From Trachelipus rathkii (taxonomy: Eukaryota; Arthropoda; Malacostraca; Isopoda; Trachelipodidae), in NCBI GenBank assembly GCA_015478945.1, contig JABUQX010086870.1, positions 1 to 17,500 of the forward strand: a stretch of 17,500 nucleotides of DNA, read 5' to 3'. The notes under the pieces were generated by a model. It saw nothing but the letters and a program-made list of their open reading frames with translations, made no database searches and was not told the origin of the DNA. A program made the translations under genes and the position numbers. Positions 9,700 to 17,500 of this stretch are shown one piece after another; the stretch's first letter is position 1, and each line of letters opens with the position of its first letter.

Positions 9700-10960
9700 C
9701 ATTCAAAACTATTAATTAAGTTTATATATATATTAAATTATTATGTCATATAATATTTTAATTTAATAGATAAATAGTACTAAAGTTGTAATATTAACAA
9801 ATAAAATTAATTCCAATATATTACTATTAAAATATATATAAAGTGATATATTTAATCATTCAAATTAATAATACGTTGAAATTATAGTAATCATAATAAA
9901 TATAATAATAAATTAATAATTTATTTCTTATATATTAATAAAAATTAACATTAATAATTAGCACCATATTTAATAATTATACTCTTTATAATAATTAGCT
10001 AATCTTAATAATAATTAATTCTTTTTAAATAATTAATTTATTTTAAAATATATCAAGATTAATTAGACTTTAATTAAAAATTTTTAATAATTTAAGTTTT
10101 TTAAAATATAAAATCAAACAAATAAAACATTTGTTTTATTATATTTTTAATTAATCATTTCCTTTTGTTAATTTTTAAAATAAAATAATATTTATGTTGT
10201 TATTATTATCAATATAATAACTTTATAAACATTGTAGTTCTTCTCCTTTTCGATCTCTCGAAAATGATAAATAACCAATTTTAAAAGTATATCTGTCTTT
10301 TTTTTAATTACTTTTCTTCTTTATTCATCTAAATTTTAAAAAATTGCTGAAATGAAGCAGAAGCTTTTTGCCTAGAATATCATTCAAGGTCACGTTTGTC
10401 AAAAAAATTTCTTCATATTTTTAAATTTTATCCATTCTCCTTCATTCATACAATATTATCAACTTCTAAGACTATGTATTTATGACAACATTTTTGTTTT
10501 TACTTTTTGCACTAGCAACTGCCGATTTTAGCAATGCTATACCGCATAACTTTATTTTCGGTAAAATTTATAACGTAACGTAATTATAACGTATTTAAAA
10601 TTAAAAACGGTTATTTTTGAATTTTTTAATTTTTTGAAACGTTTATATTAATCTGAATAGATAATTATTTTTGTATTTTCAACATATCCAAATTTTTTTT
10701 TATTATTATTAATACTATTTTCAGTATACGTAATTTAAAATAAATAAAAAAATTAATAATGTTTCTATTTTTTAGGTTGTTGGCGCAAATTCTTTACTGT
10801 CTTTTAGACTACTCACTTGTTTATCTTTAAAAGAATAATTCAAATAAGTTTAGATAATATTTATAGTTTCCTTGGTAGTATCTTAAATGAAATAGATTCC
10901 CTAATACTCTTCAGTTGGGTTAACTTCTATTTTCAACTCGGCCAGCTCGTCCTTCACAAT
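9700..10960. other. extremely AT-rich segment, no gene
   Basis: Composed mainly of AATTAATT-, TTAATAAT- and ATATA-type runs, with very low G and C up to about 10220 and a little more after that. A small perfect hairpin pairs AATAAAAC (10121-10128) with GTTTTATT (10133-10140). Inverted repeats of this size are expected by chance in such DNA. Stops occur in every frame. Confidence 0.65.
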
Positions 10961-10980
10961 TTTTACCATTGTTAACGACT

Positions 10981-12125
10981 TTCTCATACCTATTTCTTTT
11001 TTCTCTCCCCATTTCCAAATCGTACATTCAATCCTTATCTTATCCCAAATTAGCTTCATATCTCTATTTCTCCAAATCATATATTCAATTCTTATTTTTA
11101 AATATAGTTTTCATTTTTCTATTTTCATTGCAACTTTCAATCCCTATTTTTTTCATAATCAACTTTCCTCAATCGTCCTATTATCTAAATCAATCCTTTC
11201 ATTCTCTCCTATACTTTTTACATATCTTCAATCCTTTCAACTACCCCTATTATTTTCTAAATCCACATACTTTCAAGTCCCTTTATTTTTTTAATTATTT
11301 AGTCTTTCAACTTCCCTCTTTTATCAAATCATTCCTTCTTCCAATCTCCTATTTTTATTAAATATGCTCTTTCTAAATCTACCTTTTTCACCTATAATCA
11401 ATAATCCTTTCAATTCTCTTCTCACTTTAAAATTTCAGCCTTTCACATCCCTTATTTCCTTAATAATCTTTAACTTTCTCAATTTCCTCTCTTTTTCTTC
11501 TCTATATATTTAGTTCAATCCTTATTTCAAATCTAAATCTTTCAACATATTCCTATTGTTAAATTTTAGACCGATTTTTATAGCTATAAATATATTTCTA
11601 AATCAAAGTTAATTCTATAACTCATTTATTTTAAATGTTAAGCATCAAAGCTAGTTCTTTCTTAAATCAACTCTTTCAATTCCCTAATTATTACTAAATT
11701 TCATGCTTTCATTCCTTATTTTTCCAATCAATTCAACTTTTCAATCACTTTTTTCTCCTCATAAAACTTATGCTTCTATATTATTCTCCTTATATTTCCA
11801 AATCAACTTTTTTACTAAATACCTATTTTTCCCAAAATCATTTACGCTTTCCCAATCCCTATTTCACTTAAATTTAAATCCTTTTTCAAAATCCCTATTC
11901 TTTAGGTTTTTTTTATCTCTCTATTTCTTCTATTTCTTATACAGAATGCAACTGTTCCTCAGTACATTTTTTCATATCAACTTTTACAATCCTCTATTTT
12001 TCAAATCAAAACTTTCAATCCCTAACTTTTTCCAAATTCAACTTTCTAATTCTCTTATTCTCCATATTTATACTTTCTTTCCCCTATTTCCAAATATCCA
12101 AAATCTTTCATTCCTTCATATAATA
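10981..12125. repeat. degenerate tandem repeat, period about 30 bp, almost G-free plus strand
   Basis: A motif close to TTTCAATCCCTATTTTT followed by CCAAATCAA recurs across the whole segment. Motif starts can be read at 11135, 11164, 11197 and 11226; at 11271, 11305 and 11339; and at 11983, 12013, 12043, 12074 and 12106. Spacings are mostly 29-34 bases, with longer gaps where a copy is too decayed to see. Plus-strand G is about 2% by eye, while C is near 20-25%. Two open frames, at 10969-11361 and 11703-12173, are translations of this repeat, rich in F, S, L, N and P; they survive because the T/C-rich strand rarely forms stop codons. This is best called a diverged minisatellite or satellite relic, not a gene. 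Confidence 0.72.
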
Positions 12126-12419
12126 TTTTTCACATTTACTAATTCTTTTGAAAAGTATGAAGTGACTGTCTGACTGGACCAACTTCCTGTGACATATCAA
12201 AGAATATTCAGATCATTTATCATTCCTTGTATATTTCTTTCTTATCACTTAATCAATGGAATTTTTGCTTTCAACTAAAGTTAAGAAAAAATAATAATAA
12301 TTTTACTCGAAAAGCTACTCATGTAAATTTAAAGTATTACTTCGAAGATTAGACTTTTCGTTTAAAAGAGTATTTCGGTTTCCATTTAACTATTTACTCA
12401 ATCCTCTAATTCTCCCAGG

Positions 12420-12444
12420 AATTGTTCAATCTCTTTGAACAATT
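12420..12444. repeat. perfect 10-bp hairpin
   Basis: AATTGTTCAA (12420-12429) and TTGAACAATT (12435-12444) are exact reverse complements around a TCTCT loop. The hairpin lies directly against the left edge of the (ATT)n array. There is no T-run or gene nearby to make it a bacterial-type terminator. Confidence 0.75.
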
Positions 12445-12445
12445 T

Positions 12446-12770
12446 ATTATTAATTTTATATTTTATTATTATTCTTATTTATTATTTATTATTTAGCTAT
12501 TTGTTTCATTATTATTAAATTATTATTATTATTATTTATTATTTCCTTATTATTTATTATTATTTATTAATTCTTTATTATTATTATTAACTTATATGAT
12601 TATTTTTATTGATATTATTTATATTATTCATTTATTATTTATTTTATTTATTATTATCTTTTTATCATTTTTATTTATTATTATTAACACTTATGATCTA
12701 TTATTTCTCTAATTTATTATTATTTATTAATTATTATTCTATTATTTAATTATTATTAGTAGTTTTAGAT
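12446..12770. repeat. imperfect (ATT)n array
   Basis: Repeated ATT units with TTTATT and TTATTT interruptions over about 325 bases. G and C are rare. Long runs are repeatedly interrupted, indicating an old, mutated array. Confidence 0.85.
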
Positions 12771-12910
12771 TCTTAGTATTATTAGTAGTAGTAGTTTAGT
12801 AGTATAGTATGTTCAGTAGTTTTCTAATGCTAGTGGCTAGCGGCTAGTGTGTTAGATAGTTTAGTAGTAGTTTTAATTCAGTTGGAGTAGTAGTGGTGAG
12901 AGTAGTGGAG
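12771..12910. repeat. degenerate (TAG)n array continuing the (ATT)n array
   Basis: The trinucleotide register changes from ATT to AGT/TAG, with runs such as TTAGTAGTAGTAGTTTAGTAG and later GGAGTAGTAGTGGTGAG. C is rare. It looks like the same simple-repeat locus with a different unit, or one derived by T-to-G changes. Confidence 0.65.
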
Positions 12911-13600
12911 GTTTAATTTTGCTTTATCGGGGACAATTAATTATTCCCTTAAAGGTCAAAATTTTTATTTTATAATTTTAATCAACATACTATGCTCACC
13001 CGGAAAATAACTACCTTAGATGGAATATCCTTTTATAAACCAGGATTCTCTAATACTTTTTTAATCTTCTCCTGGGTTAAGTTATCTTTTTGGTATGCAT
13101 ATGGAGTTGAAATTTTTGTTGTGGTCAATGTGGTGTGAGCAGCGTCATTTTTGGGTGGAATATAGTCAATTTAAGTTAATGGGTTTTTTTTTTGTGGGCC
13201 ATTATATTGGGTATTCTTGATGAGGTTATTTTTGATTTGAGAGTTGGTTCGTCTAATATTGAATTTGGGCTATATTAAGGCTTTAAAGTATTATATGTGC
13301 GGGCTTGATTAGAGATTGGATTTGTGTATAATGTCTATTTAAAATTTATACTGAGGGTCTGTAAATAGTACCGTAGTGAGTGCGGATTATGACGACGCCA
13401 TCTGTGTGGTGAGGTTTTTCTTCTCCTTTTTTAAATTATATAGCTTATGTTTTTTTTCTTCGGAGTTCCATACATGTGATGCAAAAGTATAAATTAAAGA
13501 AAGTTGTACAGTGGTGAGAGCTGTTCTACGGCATCTATATAATTTTCTTTGGTGGTTAGTCTCTCTAATTCGCTCTCTGTTTTTTTATGTAAATGAGTTG
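12911..13600. other. G/T-leaning non-coding segment
   Basis: From about 13090 to 13420 the plus strand is rich in T and G and poor in C, the opposite skew to 10981-12125. A T10 run lies near 13185. No open frame of note, RNA gene or element ends are recognised. Confidence 0.5.
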
Positions 13601-13722
13601 TGATTTGATCCAGTCTTCTTTTCTCTTTCGCCCCGTGTCATGTGAAGTAGATCATGTCTTATGCAATGCGTGTCATTATCCATTATTCTTTTGGGTTTGT
13701 CCTAATAATTTTCTCGTGTGTT

Positions 13723-14001
13723 CTAGTCATTTTGAATAATTTTTGTAATTCCCTGCTTGCTTAGAGCTTTTCGTATGCTCTGTGTCCCACTGTAAAACCG
13801 GCATATAATAGGATCCTCTTTTCGTAACCTTGAATGTTCTAGTCCCTTCATCGTTCTATTCTTTTTCTTGGTTGGGCCCCTCATAGTCCTATCTGTCCTT
13901 TTTGTATCGTAACGCTCCCGAGATGCGTCTTGAGAAGCTTCTGTTTTCCAGTTCCTCCTGTTTCTATTATTCTTCATAGTGTTCCAGCGGATTCCGTTCA
14001 C
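13723..14001 (-). pseudogene. possible decayed Penelope-like retroelement fragment (linker before the GIY-YIG domain)
   Basis: A 92-codon minus-strand open frame whose first codon is GTG; the first ATG is residue 9, at plus-strand position 13977. Residues 1-64 are strongly basic (about 20 of 64 are K or R). Residues 69-85 read FYSGTQSIRKALSKQGI. The order, a basic linker then an aromatic-x-G-T/V-x-x-I-R-x-x-L-x-K-x-x-I segment, resembles from memory the region between the reverse transcriptase and GIY-YIG endonuclease of Penelope-like elements. The next expected piece, a basic stretch ending in a PKD/PKE-like motif, appears only in another minus-strand frame (IIRTNPKE, near 13690-13715), implying a frameshift. 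No reverse transcriptase lies upstream, since 14051-14560 is low complexity, and no clear GIY-YIG motif follows. It may be a chance resemblance. It is not a working gene. Confidence 0.27.
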
Positions 14002-14050
14002 TCTCGCTAACCGCGACTCGCCTGCAAAGTCAGATGCATACGAGTATCGA

Positions 14051-14560
14051 TTTTATATTGTTTACCAATAAAATAGGTAACAAACATTTTTTTTTTTCAA
14101 ATTTTTTCAATTCTTGATTTATTTTTACTTCTGTAGTTCTCAATCTTGGGGGATATTTTCCTACAAATCATTATGCCATTCTCAAATCGTTATTTTAATC
14201 ATTTTTCATGTTTCTTTGTATTTGATTTTTAATCTTTTTTTTCTCTATCTCTCTCAATCATTTCTTGTCATTTTCTTCATTACTAAAACTTAATCCTTTT
14301 TTATGTTGGACTTGTTTGATGTCTCTATAGGTTTCTTCCCTAAATCATCCTTCAAAAATAATCTTTTATTCCTTCTTTATTCCGTTAATATTCTTTTTCG
14401 TTTCCATCATCTCTCACTCTTCTTTGCGCTTAGAGCTTACATCATACTATTTTAGTGTATTCTATAAATATTATCTGTTGCTTCTTCTAGTTCCACTATT
14501 ACCTTTTTTCAAATATAATATTGAATATCTCTTCTTCATTGCTTTTGCAGTCCTCTGGTG
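14051..14560. other. T/C-rich non-coding tract
   Basis: T-rich plus strand with recurring TTCAATTCTT, CTCAATC and CTCAAATC strings, again faintly like the 30-bp repeat but without clear periodicity. No gene is seen. Confidence 0.5.
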
Positions 14561-14639
14561 GCAGCCTATGAATTTTGTCTGTTTTTAAACCGTTATTTTT
14601 TCTCTAATACTCTCATATTTGATGACAGATGTTATTATT

Positions 14640-14711
14640 TCTATATATTTATTATTAATATTATTTATATTCTATTATTATTATATTTATTATTATATTT
14701 ATTTATTAATG

Positions 14712-14752
<41 letters not shown>

Positions 14753-14755
14753 TGA
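14640..14755. repeat. (ATT)n array
   Basis: Imperfect ATT/TTTA units ending in an uninterrupted run of eleven ATT units at 14717-14749. The open frame across it is translated simple repeat (I, Y, L and F). Confidence 0.9.
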
Positions 14756-15360
14756 AAATTATTATTTTCATTATTAACTATTTTAGTTATTATTAATTTA
14801 TTTATTCTTTCAAGTGAATTTTACGCTATACCAAAATTTTATCTTTCAGATGTAAGTTTTTAATTAACTCTTTTATATAAGTTCAATCTTCATTGTTTCA
14901 ATAATTATATATTTAATTATATCTTTTCAATATCAATTTAATAATTATTATTATATATTATTTACTTTTCAAACTGATTTATCTATATTTATTATTATTA
15001 TTTTATTTAGTCTATATTTTTATATTATTATTATTAAATATCTTGCGTTAATATTATTTAAATGTTAAGTCAAACAGCTATAATAATTTTTGATTTTCAT
15101 ATTATTATTATTATTGTTATCTTATTATTATTCTATTCTATTATTCTTTATTATTTTATTATTTATTATATTAACTTATTATTATTATTATTCTATTATT
15201 ATTATTATTATTTATTTATTATTTTATTATTTTTTTTGCCTATTTCACTTTAGTATTTTGTTTTAGAACCTTAAGATTATTGTGGAGGCCGAGATTATTT
15301 ATTTATTATTATTATTTATTATTATTTATATTTATATATTATAATATTTTTAATTTATTT
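14756..15360. repeat. AT-rich DNA and imperfect (ATT)n
   Basis: AT-rich sequence to about 15080, then dense ATT units to 15240, a short more complex stretch at 15241-15298, and ATT/TTTA units again to 15360. No gene is seen. Confidence 0.7.
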
Positions 15361-15480
15361 GATGTGAGTGCATGGGTGGTGTGCGAGTGTAGTCGTAGAT
15401 GGTAGTTGGAGTAGTGTATGGATAGAGCAGTGCAGTTATTATTATATGAGTGAGTTACAGTGATTATTGATTTCTATCTA
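15361..15480. other. G-rich, C-poor island inside the (ATT)n field
   Basis: In 15361-15420, G makes up roughly 45% and C about 5% by direct count of the printed line. GTG, GAG and GTA trinucleotide runs dominate (GTGAGTG, GGTGGTGTG, GTAGTTGGAGTAGTG). It resembles a degenerate GTN repeat more than unique DNA. Confidence 0.6.
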
Positions 15481-15774
15481 GTAAGTCTGATTATTATTAT
15501 TTATTTATTTGTTATTAATTTTATTTATTGAGTGGTATCCATTATGCTATTTATATTATGAATTCTTTATCTTTATTCTTTATTATTTTTATTTATTATT
15601 ATTCATTATTTATTTTTTTTTATTAGTTTTTTTATGTTCATTATTTTTATTAATATTTTTTTTTTATTTAATTAGCATAAAATATTATTAAATTTATTTA
15701 TTATTTATTTCATTTTACTTATATTTATTTATTATTATTTATTATTTATTATTATTAATTATTATTTATTTATT
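15481..15774. repeat. imperfect (ATT)n array
   Basis: ATT, TTTA and TTATT units with T-runs near 15617 and 15657. The open frame at 15509-15691 is translated low-complexity sequence. Confidence 0.8.
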
Positions 15775-15960
15775 TTGAGTTATTATTGATTGTATGGATG
15801 GATGATAGAGGAGGTGCGCGTCAGTGGGGGTGCATTGGCATGCTTGGAGTTGTATGTGATTAGCAGTGTGTTAGTAATTGTGAATTATGCAGGAGTGTAT
15901 TGAGTCTATGTGACATGTGCGATTTATTGGAGGTTAGAGTTAATTAGTGTATCTATTATT
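15775..15960. other. second G-rich, C-poor island inside the (ATT)n field
   Basis: GATGGATGATAGAGGAGG, CAGTGGGGGTG and GGAGTTGTATGTG runs make this G/T/A-rich with few C. Like 15361-15480 it sits between ATT arrays and carries no gene-like signal. Confidence 0.6.
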
Positions 15961-16816
15961 TATTGCTAGGTGGTAAGTTATTAATTATTAGTTATTTTTG
16001 AGTTATCTTATCTGATTATTATTATTATTGTTGTGAGTGTGAGTGTATTATTTTAATTCATTGATTATTATTATTATTATTATTATTATTATTTTGAGTG
16101 ATTCATTTTTTTTATGATATATTATTATTTAGTCTTTTTTAGTTATTTTTCATTTAATAAACTTATTTTTGCAAGTTTTTTTTTCAATTCATTTTTTTAT
16201 TTGTACTTTTTATTTTTAATGTATTATTAGTTTTATTATTTTATTTTAACTTTGATTTATTTATTAAGTGTTATTTTATTATGTTATTTATATTTTATTT
16301 TTTTCTTTTTATTGTATTTCTCATGGTATATTATTAATTCTATTTAATATTACCGTGTTGTCTAGTTTTTATTTTATGTATTTATTATTATTATTATTTA
16401 CTATTATTATTATTATTAGTTTTATCTGATATATAATATACAACAGAAGTAGTTTAATTGTATTTCATTAGTATTAGTGTAATTATAAACTCAGTACATT
16501 ATTATTAGTATTGGAATATTATGTTATTATTATTATTATTCTTATTATTATTGTTTGTGTATATTTTTATCATTATTTATTTTTATTTTTTTGGTATTTA
16601 TTGATAGTTTTTTATTACCCAATTGGTGTGTATTTATTATGTATTTATGTATTTATTTATTTTTATTTTAGTGATTTATTTATTATTATTTTTATTTATT
16701 AATTATTATTTTTCATCTATTTTTACTCTTAGTGTTATTCTTATTATTATTATTTCTAATTGTTATTCTTGATTATTTTTTTTTTAATTTTACCTTTTTG
16801 TGCATATTTGAATAAA

Positions 16817-16850
<34 letters not shown>

Positions 16851-16980
16851 TATTGTTATTATTATACTTCATTATTATTATTTTATATTTTAGTTATTTT
16901 TATTATTTATTATTTATACTGTTAGTTTTATTATTATTATTATTATGTACTTATTGTACATTGTAAGTACTTTATATTAT
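15961..16980. repeat. long imperfect (ATT)n field
   Basis: Dense ATT/TTTA repeats. The clearest uninterrupted runs are ten units at 16064-16093 and ten units at 16821-16850, with shorter pure runs near 16385, 16402, 16524 and 16930. The open frames at 16511-16702 and 16760-16966 are I/Y/L/F-rich translations of the repeat. Confidence 0.85.
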
Positions 16981-17230
16981 TGTGTTATCTCATATTTTTT
17001 CACTCTTCTTCACATTGACCACTCTCTTCCTCTTTATTTCATCTTATTTCATTTTTATTTGTCTTGAGTTAAGATATACTTCTGTTATGGTTTGCATTTT
17101 GGAATACTATGTGTTCTATTTTATCGTTATTTAGTTACTTTTATTTGTTGTGCTTTTATTTATTTTATTTTTTTTTAACTATTCATTCTTTTGATGCATA
17201 CTCTTGTAACTACATCATAAAAAGGAAATA
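16981..17230. other. T/C-leaning interlude, no gene
   Basis: A short break in the ATT field with C/T-rich strings such as CACTCTTCTTCACATTG and CACTCTCTTCCTC. The open frame starting at 17109 is low complexity. Confidence 0.5.
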
Positions 17231-17500
17231 TATTATTAATTATTATTATTATTATTATTCTGATTATCATTATAATGATTATATATTGATTAATTACATC
17301 AATTATTATTAAATATTATTATTTATTATCTATATTTCCGATGGGCATCGTGCAATATTTTTATTATTTCGTATTATTATTATCTATTATATTATTTATT
17401 GCATTATTAGCCTATATTTTGTATTATATTATTATTATGTTTATTTTGGTTATTTTTTCTCTCTAATTATTATTATTTAGTTTTATTAATTAATTGTGCA
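17231..17500. repeat. imperfect (ATT)n to the window end
   Basis: Includes seven uninterrupted ATT units at 17239-17259 and many broken units after that. The array probably continues past the window edge. Confidence 0.8.

Noticed and set aside
10969..11361. 130-codon plus-strand open frame
   Set aside because: Same repeat as above; its first codon is not ATG and no domain is visible.
10981..12125. CRISPR array, because of the roughly 30-bp period
   Set aside because: Copies are contiguous and heavily diverged, with no conserved repeat plus unique spacer structure, and the setting is eukaryotic.
11703..12173. 156-codon plus-strand open frame rich in F, S, L and N
   Set aside because: It is the translation of the degenerate 30-bp repeat; lack of G removes TAG and TGA stops, so long frames arise without selection.
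14558..17312. Several I/Y/L/F-rich plus-strand open frames
   Set aside because: All are translations of (ATT)n simple repeat; poly-I, poly-Y and poly-L runs follow directly from the three frames of ATT.

Overview
The window looks like non-coding eukaryotic nuclear DNA, very AT-rich and packed with microsatellites and low-complexity tracts. It contains no convincing complete protein-coding gene, rRNA, tRNA, CRISPR array or bacterial operon. Dense (ATT)n and (TA)n arrays, poly(A)-tailed retroposon-like fragments and a possible Penelope-like element remnant suggest an invertebrate animal. Decapod crustaceans have this kind of ATT-rich repeat landscape, but the assignment is an inference. Every open frame I examined either lies in a composition-biased tract or lacks a recognisable domain.

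Layout. 1-240: AT-rich with (GA)n and (TA)n. 241-1900: mixed composition, no recognised gene. 1905-2520: (TA)n-rich and C-poor. 2521-3190: AT-rich. 3198-3605: two GC-richer islands that look like short retroposon fragments; the first has a pol III B-box-like motif and a 16-base poly(T), i.e. poly(A) on the minus strand. 3606-4815: AT-rich. 4819-4840: (TA)n. 4841-7084: a 2.2 kb pyrimidine-rich block of higher GC. 7085-7600: AT-rich with (TA)n. 7600-8330: higher-GC unrecognised block. 8331-9480: T/C-rich. 9540-9690: TTTAGTT-like simple repeat. 9700-10960: extremely AT-rich. 10981-12125: a degenerate tandem repeat of about 30 bp, nearly devoid of G on the plus strand. 12420-12444: a perfect hairpin. 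12446-12770: (ATT)n grading into (TAG)n up to 12910. 12911-13600: G/T-leaning. 13600-14050: higher-GC block holding the possible Penelope-like fragment on the minus strand. 14051-14560: T/C-rich. 14640-17500: an almost continuous imperfect (ATT)n field broken by G-rich, C-poor islands.

No set of genes works together here. The notable content is structural: strongly strand-asymmetric blocks that flip between C/T-rich and G/T-rich, the degenerate 30-bp repeat, and decayed retroelement pieces. All composition statements are by-eye estimates from the printed sequence.
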